A stretch of 64,000 bases of DNA, taken from Chitinophagaceae bacterium (GTDB lineage Bacteria > Bacteroidota > Bacteroidia > Chitinophagales > Chitinophagaceae). The notes beneath the pieces were generated by a model, which saw only the letters and a program-made list of their open reading frames with translations, searched no databases and was not told where the DNA came from. The position numbers were made by a program, and so were the translations under genes. Position 1 is the stretch's first letter. The number at the start of each line of letters is the position of its first letter. This document shows positions 50,537 through 60,500 of the stretch, one piece after another. Location: positions 248,001 to 312,000 of the forward strand of contig CANFHA010000001.1 of NCBI GenBank assembly GCA_947446645.1, in the 5' to 3' direction.

Positions 50537-52474
50537 ATGTGTGGGATCTTAGCCATAATCAATAATAAAAGGTCGTTAAATTCAAAGCAGCTTCATACCG
50601 CATCGGCTATAATCCGCCATCGCGGCCCTGATGACGAAGGCTTTCTTACCTGGCAGCCTGGTGAAGATCTGCAGGTATGGGCAGGTAACGACACGGCGAC
50701 CTCCACAAAAGAACATTGGAAATACAAAGATATGCCCACCGATCTGCCGTTTAAGGTAGGCCTGGGGCACAGGCGGTTATCCATACTCGATCTCTCGCCT
50801 GCGGGCCACCAGCCTATGGTGTATGAGAAGGCCGGGCTCTCGCTGGTGTTCAATGGCGAGGTTTATAACTACATAGAAATAAAAGCAGAGCTGGAAACAC
50901 TGGGGCACCTGTTCCGCACAAAGTCAGATACAGAGGTCATACTGCATGCATGGGAACAATGGGGCGTAGATTGCCTGCAGAAATTCAATGGCATGTTTGC
51001 TATAGTGATGCTGGACTATCACAAAAACGAATTGTATGCTATCCGCGACCGCTTTGGAGTGAAGCCCATATACTATTACAAAGGCGAAAACGCAACATAC
51101 CTTGCTTCAGAAATTAAACAGATCCGCACATCGCCTGACTACCGGTTCGATATGGACACGGCTGTAGTACGGCAGTTCCTGGCTGCAGGCGCGGTAGACC
51201 ATTCTGAAAACACATTTGACAAAAACATAAAACACCTGCAGTGTGGCCACTACCTGAAAATGGACCTCACCAAAGAAAATGGTGAAGCTGAAATAATAAA
51301 GTGGTACACACTAAAGCCCCGGCAATGGAAAGGCAGTTTTGAAGCAGCAGCAGATGAGTTCAGGGAGCTGCTCACAGATGCCGTGCGCCTGCGCCTGCGC
51401 TCCGATGTAAAGGTAGGCACGGCCCTGTCTGGCGGGCTGGACTCGTCGAGCATCGTATGCATTGCGGCCGATCTGCTCAAAGCCCGTGGCGATTTCGCCG
51501 GGCAGGAGACCGTAACCGCCTGCTTTGCCGAGGCCAAATATGACGAATGGAATTTTGCGGAAGAGGTGATCAAAAAGACCAATGCGGTACCTCATCGTGT
51601 GTTCCCTTCATTTGCGAAGATGCACGAGGAAATGGACGCATTTGCATGGCACCAGGATGAACCGGTGGCCAGTACATCCGTCTTCAGCCAGTGGGCCGTA
51701 TTTAAAGCAGCGCGCGAGGCCGGGCTCACAGTAATGATAGATGGCCAGGGCGCAGACGAGCAGCTGGCAGGATATGGAGGCAACGACCTGCCGCTTTATG
51801 CAGGACTTGTACAGAAACGCGACTTCAGCGCACTGATGGCCGAAGCCCGCTCTTACAAAAGTGAACATGGTACATGGCCCAAGGGCTTCCTGCTTGGCGC
51901 CATGAAACTGAATATGGGCAAGCACCCACTGCCAGCTACCATAAGCTGGCTGCATGGCAGCGAGCCAATTTCCATTTTTGATGCACCGGCAAAATCATTG
52001 CAAAAGAACTTATTCCGCCAGATCTATAACCAGCCGCTGCCAGCACTGCTTCGCTACGAAGATCACAACTCCATGGCATGGAGCGTAGAGTCCCGCACGC
52101 CGTTTATGGATTACCGCCTGATGGAGTTTAACCTCGGCCTGCCGGAGCGCTTCGTATATCGCGATGGGGTGAGAAAAACTATATTGCGCAAGGCTATGCA
52201 CAACATAATACCTGCATCAATAGAGAACCGCAAAGATAAAATGGGCTTTGTAACGCCTGAAGAAGTGTGGCTGAAGGGCGAGGGAAAAGAATGGTTTCTA
52301 AACGCAATAGATTATGCCTGCAAGGCGTTCCCCGATATCATCAACGCAGCGGAGCTGAAAGATTATGTAGCCGCTGTTATGACCGGTAAAGAGCCATTTT
52401 CCACTATTCCCTGGCGGGTAGCATCACTTGGCCTGTGGCATAAAAATGTAACCGCAACTCAACGCCATTTGTAA
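50537..52474 (+). CDS. asnB: asparagine synthase (glutamine-hydrolysing)-family amidotransferase
   Basis: A 645-residue class II amidotransferase. MCGILAIIN supplies the N-terminal nucleophile Cys2. RHRGPDDEGF, FNGEVYNYIE and KSDTEVILHAWEQWG complete the glutaminase domain. The synthase domain has the PP-loop TALSGGLDSSSIVCIA. It may make asparagine, but similar enzymes in O-antigen loci (WbpS-type) amidate uronic acids. Its place beside a locus that makes acetamido-uronic acids supports that reading as inference. It ends overlapping the aldo/keto reductase gene by 16 bases. Confidence 0.88.
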   Translation: MCGILAIINNKRSLNSKQLHTASAIIRHRGPDDEGFLTWQPGEDLQVWAGNDTATSTKEHWKYKDMPTDLPFKVGLGHRRLSILDLSPAGHQPMVYEKAGLSLVFNGEVYNYIEIKAELETLGHLFRTKSDTEVILHAWEQWGVDCLQKFNGMFAIVMLDYHKNELYAIRDRFGVKPIYYYKGENATYLASEIKQIRTSPDYRFDMDTAVVRQFLAAGAVDHSENTFDKNIKHLQCGHYLKMDLTKENGEAEIIKWYTLKPRQWKGSFEAAADEFRELLTDAVRLRLRSDVKVGTALSGGLDSSSIVCIAADLLKARGDFAGQETVTACFAEAKYDEWNFAEEVIKKTNAVPHRVFPSFAKMHEEMDAFAWHQDEPVASTSVFSQWAVFKAAREAGLTVMIDGQGADEQLAGYGGNDLPLYAGLVQKRDFSALMAEARSYKSEHGTWPKGFLLGAMKLNMGKHPLPATISWLHGSEPISIFDAPAKSLQKNLFRQIYNQPLPALLRYEDHNSMAWSVESRTPFMDYRLMEFNLGLPERFVYRDGVRKTILRKAMHNIIPASIENRKDKMGFVTPEEVWLKGEGKEWFLNAIDYACKAFPDIINAAELKDYVAAVMTGKEPFSTIPWRVASLGLWHKNVTATQRHL

Positions 52475-53436
52475 AAAACCTCGGGTACCGCTTCCACTAT
52501 TTTATTTACAACATCTGCTGGCAATGGTCCCAGCTTCATGGCAAGTATTACATCACTGGCCTGCTTTGTATTTTTTATACCCGGTATGGTGAGTGTGTCG
52601 TAATTATTGGAAAGCTGGAAACGGAGCGCGCTTACTGATATGCCTCCCTCCAGTTCATCAAGAAACCCCAGCTTTCTTACCGATCCGGTCACCCACTCAG
52701 CCTGCTCAGCATTTATATTGTGCCGTATGTCATTGCCCGCAAATACAGGATCAGCCAGTAACGTACGCGGACTAATGAAGCCGGATGCCAGCGGCACACG
52801 GCAGATAAACGTATACTTGTCCTTATACGCTGCATCTGTAAAGTACTGTTCGTATCGCCGGTCCAGGGGGTTATACACCGCCTCTATTACCGATCCGAAA
52901 TTGTGGCGAAGTACATTGGCTACACCCTTCTGGCTTCTGCAGCTCACCCCATAGCTCTGTATCTTACCATCCTGCACCATTTTGTCAAATGCAGCTATGT
53001 CAAGCGAAGAGAAATCAAAATCGTCTGGCGGATTGTGCAGCAGCATAGCGCCCAGCCGGTCCACCTGTAGCCGCTTCAGGCTGCCTTCTACATTTACCGC
53101 GAAATTCTTTTCAGAAAAATCATCCGGAGCGCTGGCTTCAGCGCCCGGCACCATTGCATACTTCGTGCAGATAACAGCATTTGAAGCATCCCCTGCATAG
53201 GTCTTTAGCGCCTGGCCCAGCATTTCTTCCGAACTGCCATAGCCATACCCTGCTGCCGTATCAAAAAAGTTGATACCATTATCCAGTGCAAGATGTATGG
53301 CACGCACCGCCTCTTCCTTATCTATATCCCCGTAGCCGTTCGGGCGGCCATTTAAGCTGTAATCACCGGCCAGTTGCCAGCAGCCGAAGCCTATACGGGC
53401 AACTGTATTCCCGTGAAACGATAACGTATTGCCCAA
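52459..53436 (-). CDS. aldo/keto reductase
   Basis: A 325-residue NADPH-dependent (beta/alpha)8-barrel reductase. Motifs: GFGCWQLAGDYSLNGRPNGYG at the N-terminus, FFDTAAGYGYGSSEEMLG with catalytic Asp and Tyr, VICTKYAMVP (Lys), and LLHNPPDDFDF (His). It is followed after a short gap by an Fe(II)/2-oxoglutarate oxygenase on the same strand (upstream in transcription). The substrate could be a sugar or aldehyde; nothing here decides. Confidence 0.9.
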   Translation of the reverse strand: MGNTLSFHGNTVARIGFGCWQLAGDYSLNGRPNGYGDIDKEEAVRAIHLALDNGINFFDTAAGYGYGSSEEMLGQALKTYAGDASNAVICTKYAMVPGAEASAPDDFSEKNFAVNVEGSLKRLQVDRLGAMLLHNPPDDFDFSSLDIAAFDKMVQDGKIQSYGVSCRSQKGVANVLRHNFGSVIEAVYNPLDRRYEQYFTDAAYKDKYTFICRVPLASGFISPRTLLADPVFAGNDIRHNINAEQAEWVTGSVRKLGFLDELEGGISVSALRFQLSNNYDTLTIPGIKNTKQASDVILAMKLGPLPADVVNKIVEAVPEVFYKWR

Positions 53437-53450
53437 GCTGAAAGTAGGTT

Positions 53451-54218
53451 TTAATTAAAATTGAATCCGCCCTTTATCAGTGTACGCGCACCGTAAAAAG
53501 AGTTGCGGCCATGCAGTATACGGTCATCCTGGAAGAAAACACCCTCCCCCGGTTGCAGCACCAATCCCGTTAGCAGACCGCCGGCCACAATTTTATTTTC
53601 CAGGAACCTGTGAAACTCTTCACATAGCTCCAGCACGTCCTTCGGATTATCCGGCATTACACGAAAATAATTCCAGTTCAGCTTCACGCCTCTCTTATCG
53701 GTGTCAATGATCCTGCGCTTTTTTCTCTGATCTTCACCCTTGCCAAAATCCACCTCTACAGTTTTCAGCTTTTCGTACAGGGCTGGTTCATATTTCTCCA
53801 GCACTTTTATCACGTCGTCAGAGTCTATAAAAGTTGTTGCACCGCCTACTTCCGCAGTTTCTATGCAAAAGAAGAAATTCACATCAAGATCAAAATTCAC
53901 GTATGCAGCATCTGTATGCAATGGCTGGCGCGTATTGGCGTGCCTGAAGGTAAAGTCATTTTCTTTGTCATAACGGATATCTGTCCACCGCTCAGCGCTC
54001 TTGGCATTGCCTGTTTTAATATCCTCATCTACATTCACTATTTCTCCTATTTTATCTACCAGCGACTGGTAAAACTCCTTATGATTTATGCCTGCCGGCA
54101 GGCCGGTGAGGTGAACGATCTTATTGGCAATAAGCGCAGCCTTGAACTGTGCTGCAAAATCTTCAGAAGGCGAGTACACGATCGTCTTTAAAAATGCTGG
54201 ATTCTGGAATAATTGCAT
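53451..54218 (-). CDS. TauD/TfdA-type Fe(II)/2-oxoglutarate dioxygenase
   Basis: A 255-residue cupin-fold oxygenase. The iron triad is visible as QPLHTDAAYVNFD (His-x-Asp) and DDRILHGRNSF (distal His), with a following Arg for 2-oxoglutarate (YGARTLIKGG). Family members hydroxylate or desaturate small molecules, including free and peptidyl amino acids. It lies 14 bases upstream of the aldo/keto reductase on one transcript. Acting with it and the opposite-strand amidotransferase is possible but unproven. Confidence 0.85.
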   Translation of the reverse strand: MQLFQNPAFLKTIVYSPSEDFAAQFKAALIANKIVHLTGLPAGINHKEFYQSLVDKIGEIVNVDEDIKTGNAKSAERWTDIRYDKENDFTFRHANTRQPLHTDAAYVNFDLDVNFFFCIETAEVGGATTFIDSDDVIKVLEKYEPALYEKLKTVEVDFGKGEDQRKKRRIIDTDKRGVKLNWNYFRVMPDNPKDVLELCEEFHRFLENKIVAGGLLTGLVLQPGEGVFFQDDRILHGRNSFYGARTLIKGGFNFN

Positions 54219-54302
54219 CGTACTCAGATTTATTTAGTTATGGTAGAATGATTGAAAACAAAATTAGTCATATCGTCTCCAATTAAAGCATGATCCCCGT
54301 CA

Positions 54303-55028
54303 TCACAGGTAAAAATTGTTGCTCTTCTTTCTATGCAGTATATAGTGTATAGCAATATAAAAACCCGGGCTTATCACATTGCCCGTTAGGCTTGCCTGGT
54401 AGTGATAGTAATTATTGCCCGGTGCGGCTATGCTTATGTTATAGGTATTACGTTCTGAAAGCAGCAGTATGTATTGAAAATTCAGTCCCATGGTCAGGTA
54501 CAGGTCCTTACCTGCCGATTCGCCATAGTTATACTCAAACCCTATGTTCATGGCCGGAAAAACGTTGTTGACATTTTTAGTGGAATCTATGGATGCCTGC
54601 ATCGTTTCGCCACCTGCTCCTGCCACTTTTATCCCTTTGTTCATAAGATAGGAGAAGCCTACACCACCATATATAAACAGCTGGCACTTGGGCATTGTAA
54701 CAATATAGTTCTCGTTGAGCATCACGTTCACGTAGTTAAAATTCAGCACTGCAATGTTTTTGCCAAACTGCTTCAGTGGTAGCCTCGTTCTTCCAAATGA
54801 CACATTGAGTATAGGAAAGAACTGTGTTTCAGCGGGCTTGTACGCTACGCCCACGCGCACACCAAAGCTCTGCTGCCCGTAAACCATCTTTGCATTATTG
54901 CTATTGATCAACTCGGGATAGCTAAAGTCAAATCCGGATGACAGCTCTATTTGCGCATTGCCGCTTATTGCCAAAAGCAACAGGCACACTATACCAGCAA
55001 GCCACCGTAGACATTTTCTCATCCTCAA
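54303..55028 (-). CDS. outer-membrane beta-barrel protein
   Basis: A 241-residue protein with a signal peptide (MRMRKCLRWLAGIVCLLLLAISGNAQ). Alternating amphipathic strands follow: FGVRVGVAYKPAETQFFPILNVSFGR split over two, CQLFIYGGVGFSYLMN, and SPGFYIAIHYIL near the end. This is the usual porin-family/PorT-like beta-barrel pattern of Bacteroidota. No specific function is recognised. It lies 99 bases after the ABC permease on the same strand. Confidence 0.75.
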   Translation of the reverse strand: MRMRKCLRWLAGIVCLLLLAISGNAQIELSSGFDFSYPELINSNNAKMVYGQQSFGVRVGVAYKPAETQFFPILNVSFGRTRLPLKQFGKNIAVLNFNYVNVMLNENYIVTMPKCQLFIYGGVGFSYLMNKGIKVAGAGGETMQASIDSTKNVNNVFPAMNIGFEYNYGESAGKDLYLTMGLNFQYILLLSERNTYNISIAAPGNNYYHYQASLTGNVISPGFYIAIHYILHRKKSNNFYL

Positions 55029-55127
55029 TTCAAACGTTTTTACTAAAATTTTGTTGCCATCACTATTCGTGATTTATTGCTCACCTAATTATGACTTCCG
55101 ACTGATTTCTTACAACTTACGACTTAA

Positions 55128-56468
55128 TCAATCCTTATACATAAACCATTTTGCCAGCTCCTTATAGCTTGCCTTCTTGCCATACATAAGGATGCCCACA
55201 CGATATATGCGGGATGCAACCCAGGTAGTAAACAGGAAGCCCAGCACCATAAACAGCATAGATGCCGCTAACTGTAGATTGGTAACACCACCAAACGGTA
55301 TACGTATCATCATAGCTATCGGTGAGGTAAATGGTATCATAGACAACCATATCGCCAGCGGGCTGTCCGGATTATTGATAATAACCGATTGGGCAAGCGC
55401 AAACGTAAAGATGAGCGGCAAGGTAATAGGAAACATAAACTGCTGCGTCTCCGTTTCATTGTCTACCGCCGAGCCCACAGCCGCGAATAGAGAGCTGTAA
55501 AGCAGGTATCCGAAAAGGAAGTAGAACAGGAAGCAGGAGATGGTTTTAGTAACCGGGATACTTTGCAGCTCTTTCAGTACGTTTTCCATTTTATTGCCGC
55601 TTTCTGCGGCGGGGCTATCAACTTGGGTGCCTTGGGTATCCTGAGCCATCATATGTTGGGCTGCTGATACTTGCTCAGTTTTTGCCTTTACATTTTTTAC
55701 CAGCACAGTACCTGCCACAGTTGACAACACCAGTGTAAGCGCTATCCATAAAATAAACTGTGTAAGGCCTACTAAACCTATCCCCAGTATTTTGCCCAGC
55801 ATCAGCTGAAAAGGCTTTACCGATGATATGATCACCTCTATGATACGGCTTACTTTCTCTTCAATAACCCCGCGCATTACCTGTGCCCCATACAGGAACA
55901 GGGACAGGTAAATAAGAAAGGCACATATAAATCCCACCGCCAGCGAAGCCACTACATGGGCGTCTTCTATTGCACCATTTGCCTTCACCTGCTGCGGCGA
56001 TATACTGATGTGTTTCTGTGCCTTTGCAAGCACTACAGTGTCTATACCTGCTTCCACCAGCCTTTGCGACCGTATCAGGTTACTCAGATCATCTTCTATT
56101 TTTCCACTGGTAAGCGGGCTTGGCTTTTTTTCGCCCAGCAGCTGCACCCCGGTTAGTGATGATGGGATATACAACAGGTAGTCGTAACCGTCCTTTATGA
56201 AAGCTTTCTTCGTAGTTTCAAACGGCTTGGTTACATAAGTGAACGACATGTTGTTGCCGTTCTTCATCTTGTTCACAAAGCGCCCGCTTTCATCTATCAC
56301 CGCCACTTTCTTCAGGTCTCCGAATTCATTCTGAGATGCAGTGATAAAGGCTATCAGCCCTATCATGCCTATAAACAATACAGGCACCAGGAAGGTGAGC
56401 ACCAGGAACGACTTTTTCTTTACCCGCGAAAAATACTCCCTCTGTATGATCAGTAATATCTTGTCCAT
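55128..56468 (-). CDS. ABC-2 type permease (NatB-like)
   Basis: A 446-residue permease. An N-terminal helix (SFLVLTFLVPVLFIGMIGLI) follows the cytosolic REYFSRVKKK. A large extracytoplasmic loop spans ~40-175, then six helices with MRGVIEEKVSRIIEVIISSVKP in a cytosolic coupling loop, typical of NatB/YhaP-type exporters. It begins 3 bases after the ATPase stop. The substrate may be Na+, a lipid or a drug; sequence does not say. Confidence 0.9.
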   Translation of the reverse strand: MDKILLIIQREYFSRVKKKSFLVLTFLVPVLFIGMIGLIAFITASQNEFGDLKKVAVIDESGRFVNKMKNGNNMSFTYVTKPFETTKKAFIKDGYDYLLYIPSSLTGVQLLGEKKPSPLTSGKIEDDLSNLIRSQRLVEAGIDTVVLAKAQKHISISPQQVKANGAIEDAHVVASLAVGFICAFLIYLSLFLYGAQVMRGVIEEKVSRIIEVIISSVKPFQLMLGKILGIGLVGLTQFILWIALTLVLSTVAGTVLVKNVKAKTEQVSAAQHMMAQDTQGTQVDSPAAESGNKMENVLKELQSIPVTKTISCFLFYFLFGYLLYSSLFAAVGSAVDNETETQQFMFPITLPLIFTFALAQSVIINNPDSPLAIWLSMIPFTSPIAMMIRIPFGGVTNLQLAASMLFMVLGFLFTTWVASRIYRVGILMYGKKASYKELAKWFMYKD

Positions 56469-56471
56469 GGA

Positions 56472-57389
56472 TTATTGATTTGAGGAAGTTGCACCCCCTA
56501 CTTTTTGAATAAATATTTCATTCATCGTCGGCACCACTTCTTCCAGCTTATTTATGCTGGCCAGCGGCAACATATATTGCAGCACATCGTTCACCTTGCT
56601 GCCTGCATTTATTTTCAGTATCATTTGCTGGTGTGTATCATGGCTTGTTTCCTTGAGTATGGCAAATGGAGCAGCGCCGGGCATACGCACCTGTTCGCCT
56701 TCGTACTCCAGCACATAGGTGCCATTGCGGTAAGAGTTTCGTATCGTCTTCACCTTCCCATCCAGTATTTTGTGCGACAGGTTCAGCAGGGCTATCGAAT
56801 CACACAGCTCTTCTACGCTTTCCATGCGGTGCGTGGAGAAGATAATAGTAGCCCCTTTCTTATTTAGTTCCAGTATTTCATTCTTTATCGTCTCTGCATT
56901 CACCGGGTCAAAGCCTGAAAACGGTTCATCCAGTATCAGCAGTTCCGGTTCATGCAGCACGGTGGCCACAAACTGGGCTTTTTGCTGCATCCCTTTCGAG
57001 AGTTCTTCTATCTTCTTATTCCACCAGCCCTGTATCTCCAGCTTTTCAAACCAGTATTTGGCGCGTTTTTGCGCCTCCGCTTTGCTTAGTCCCTTCAGGC
57101 GTGCCAGGTATAGTATCTGCTCACCTATCTCCATCTTCTTATAGAGCCCGCGCTCTTCCGGCAGATAGCCTATGCGGTTTATATGCACCTGGTTCAGCGG
57201 CTCGCCATTAAATAACACCTCTCCCGAGTCTGGCGCAGTTATCTGGTTGATAATGCGGATCAGCGATGTTTTGCCTGCGCCATTTGGCCCCAGCAGTCCA
57301 AACACTTTTCCCTGTTCTATTTCTATACTTACATCGTCCAGCGCCCGGTGGTTGGCGTATTGCTTTACAATGTGGCGAATACTGATCAT
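56472..57389 (-). CDS. ABC transporter ATP-binding protein (NatA-like)
   Basis: A 305-residue ATPase. Walker A GPNGAGKTS, signature LSKGMQQK, Walker B LLILDEPFSGFDP and switch His FSTHRME are intact. The C-terminal ~80-residue extension, ending in EVVPTMNEIFIQKVGG, is typical of NatA-like export ATPases. It forms an operon with the permease at 55128. The giant T9SS gene lies upstream on the same strand but is separated by a terminator. Confidence 0.92.
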   Translation of the reverse strand: MISIRHIVKQYANHRALDDVSIEIEQGKVFGLLGPNGAGKTSLIRIINQITAPDSGEVLFNGEPLNQVHINRIGYLPEERGLYKKMEIGEQILYLARLKGLSKAEAQKRAKYWFEKLEIQGWWNKKIEELSKGMQQKAQFVATVLHEPELLILDEPFSGFDPVNAETIKNEILELNKKGATIIFSTHRMESVEELCDSIALLNLSHKILDGKVKTIRNSYRNGTYVLEYEGEQVRMPGAAPFAILKETSHDTHQQMILKINAGSKVNDVLQYMLPLASINKLEEVVPTMNEIFIQKVGGATSSNQ

Positions 57390-57460
57390 TGATTAAGATT
57401 ATAGTGTAAAATAACAAATTTCCCTTCAGTGCGCGCATAGCCCTGCCATTGCGCGCCACA

Positions 57461-57499
57461 TTTAACAAACAAAGGGCCGGTGTTCCCACCAGCCCTTTA
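57461..57499 (-). terminator. terminator of the giant T9SS gene
   Basis: AAAGGGC-C-GGTG and CACC-A-GCCCTTT (57471-57498) pair with one internal mismatch around TTCC. On the minus strand a T-rich run (TTTGTTTGTT) follows. Confidence 0.8.
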
Positions 57500-57518
57500 C
57501 CTTTTGTTTCATTATTTA

Positions 57519-60500
57519 TTAGCGCTCTACCACGAAGTGGAACGATTTGTTATCGCTGCCGCTGCTTACATTCAGTATATACATACCGTTTGCTATTGAG
57601 CTGCTGAGCTCTATCTGCTCGTTTATCTTACCATGGTCGGCCCTTGTCTTCTTCCTCAGTACCACCTGACCCAGCATGTCTGTAACCTCTATTGCCAGTT
57701 CTTCGTCATTGGTATTAGATAAGGTGCCCTTCAGTGCAAAGCTACCGGTGTTCGGGTTAGGCATCAGCCTTATGTCGCCTACACCTACATACTGAACGTT
57801 GCCTATACCTGTTGGTATTACCGTTACGTAGATCCAGTCAAATGTGGTGATACCATCGCAGAAACCACTGCTGGTAAGCAGGCAGGTTATCGAGTCGCCA
57901 TCATGGAAGCTGTTGCTCCAGAAGGAATCGTTGGTTGCGCCTGGTACAGGTACTCCGTTTATCTCCCACTGGTAGGTAGGGTTAGGTCCTGCATTGTGCA
58001 CAACAGTTGTCAGCATTTCAAGTGAATCTTCATGAACACTGAAGCCTGGTATCGGTACGATATCGATATGTGGCAGCAGCAGAGGAACTACTGACATAGT
58101 TACCACGTTGCCATACGCAGTATCCGCTGTGCGGCACTGGTAGTTGCTGATCATTTTCACAGTTACCACATCGCCGGTTGCAGGTACATAAGTGTAGATA
58201 TGACCTGTACCCACCACTGTATTGTTTACCAGCCATATATACTGTGGCGTTGTTCCGCCAAAGGTAGGTGTAGCTGTAAACGTTGCTGCAGCGAACTGGC
58301 ACACTGTATCTCCCGGATCCACGGAAACATTTACAAGTGGCACACCCTGCTGAAGGACGCGCAATGTCAGTGTATCTGAAGCCGTAAGCGGGAATACGCA
58401 GGTACCGTTGCCGGTCATCACTACGCTCACCACATCACCATCTGCTGGTATAAAGGTGTAGGTGTTGCTGGTGCTTACTGCTGTGCCATTTACAAACCAC
58501 AGGTAAGTCGGAGAAGCGCCGCCACCTACTGTTACCGGTGTCAGCGTTACGCTTGTACCTGGGCATACCGTATCTCCCACACCTGTTGTCAAGCTAACAG
58601 TTGGGTTAGTAGTAGGTGTTATGGTAACAGTTGCGCTGCCAAACATACCTATCGCGCAGCCGCTGGTAGTACCGGTAGCTAATACCGTATAAGTACTGGC
58701 AACCGTCATGTTACCAAAGTTGATGGTATCACCTGTGCCGGCTATGTAGCCTGTAGCTGCCACAAATCCTGTAGAAGCTGAGTCATACATAAGCAAATAG
58801 CTTACGCCTACGCTAGATCCGTCAAGGTAAACAGGAACACCTGCACCACCCTGGCAATATGTACCGCCACCGAATACAGTAAACTGGTTCGGAAGCGCAT
58901 TAACAGTTACTGTGCGCAGTTGATAACAGCCAGAGCCGATCGTGTAGCTGATAGTAGTAATTCCTGCAGAAACACCACCTACTATACCAGTGGCGCTGAT
59001 AGTACCCACACCCGGGTTACTACTGCTCCAGCTGCCACCCGCACTAACATCGCTCAAAGAGATCGTAGAGCCCACACAAACTGTAGAATCACCAGTTATT
59101 GCAGCCAGTACCGGATTCACTGTTACAGCTACAGTAGCTATACAACCGGTATTGAGCATATAGGTGATCGTTGCAACACCCTGAGACACACCACATACAA
59201 CGCCCGTACCCACGGTTGCAGTAGCTACAGTCGGATCGCTGCTGCTCCATGTACCACCCGGAGTCAGATCAGACAACGAAGTACATGTGCCAACGCACAC
59301 ACTGGCAAAACCGAGTATTGCTGTTGGGTTTGGATTTACAGTCAGCACTGCAGTTACCTCACAGTTGTTGGCGATAGCATAAGTGATCACGGTAGTTCCA
59401 CCATTCAGGCCAGTAGCCACACCGCTGGTAGAACCAATCGTACCAATAGCTGTTGCACTGCTGCTCCAGGTTCCGCCAGCAATTCCGTCGCTCAAAGCAG
59501 TAGTAAGTCCAACACATACGTTCAGGTTACCAGTTATCGGAGTAGGGAATGCCTTCACCGTTACTGTTGTTGTATTGTAGCATCCCGTAGCGTTTACTGT
59601 GTACGTTATGGTTGTTGTACCGAGTGCTATACCTGTTACCACGCCGGTTACAGCATCTACAGTACCCACAGAGGCATTGCTGCTGCTCCATGAGCCACCC
59701 GCGGTAGCATCACTCAATGTAGTTGTAGTACCTACGCACACTACTGGCGAGCCCAGTATAGCCGTTGGCAGTGGATTCACTGTCAGCACTATTGCCGTGA
59801 GGCAGCCCGTAGGCAATATATAAGATATAATAGATGTGCCTGCGTTTGAGCCGGATACCAGGCCTGTAGCGAAGCCTACAGACGCAACAAACGGGTTGCT
59901 GCTTATCCAGTGGCCAAGAGGCGTCGCATCAGACAATTGTGTAGTGAGGCCAGGACACACAGTTTGTGTACCGGTTATCAATGCCGGGTTCGGGTTCACC
60001 GTAATGGTAGCGGTTGCAATACAGCCTGTAGCTGAGAGCATATAAGTTACCACGCCTGTTCCAGCGCTGAGCCCTGTTACCACACCTGTTGGCGATACGG
60101 CAATGTTACCACCACCTACAGTGCTCCAGGTACCACCCGGTGTTACATCACTGAGTGAAGTAGTCAGACCCACACATACCTGCAAGTTGCCCAGTATTGG
60201 AGAAGGCACAGGGTTTATGGTGAGCACAGATGTTGTTAAGCATCCGGTAGGCAATATATAAGTGATGAACACAGTACCTGCCGATATACCGGTAACGATA
60301 CCCGATGTTGAGCCGATCGAAGCCAGTGGCGGTATGCTGCTGTACCACATGCCGCCTGGTGTAGCATCTGTAAGTAATGACGTAGTGCCTTCGCATACAG
60401 TAAGCGCACCGATAATGGTGCCAGGTACTGGGTTAACAGTGACAACAGCAGTAGCTATACAGCCGGTTGGCAACGTATAAGTAAGTGTTGATGTACCACC

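Noticed and set aside
58920-59693. A 257-residue open frame on the plus strand, antisense to the giant gene
   Set aside because: Its composition is Ser/Thr/Arg/Tyr-rich with no domain. It is the shadow of the repeat array, which also gives many 60-75-residue plus-strand frames about every 216 bases, a direct consequence of the repeat period.
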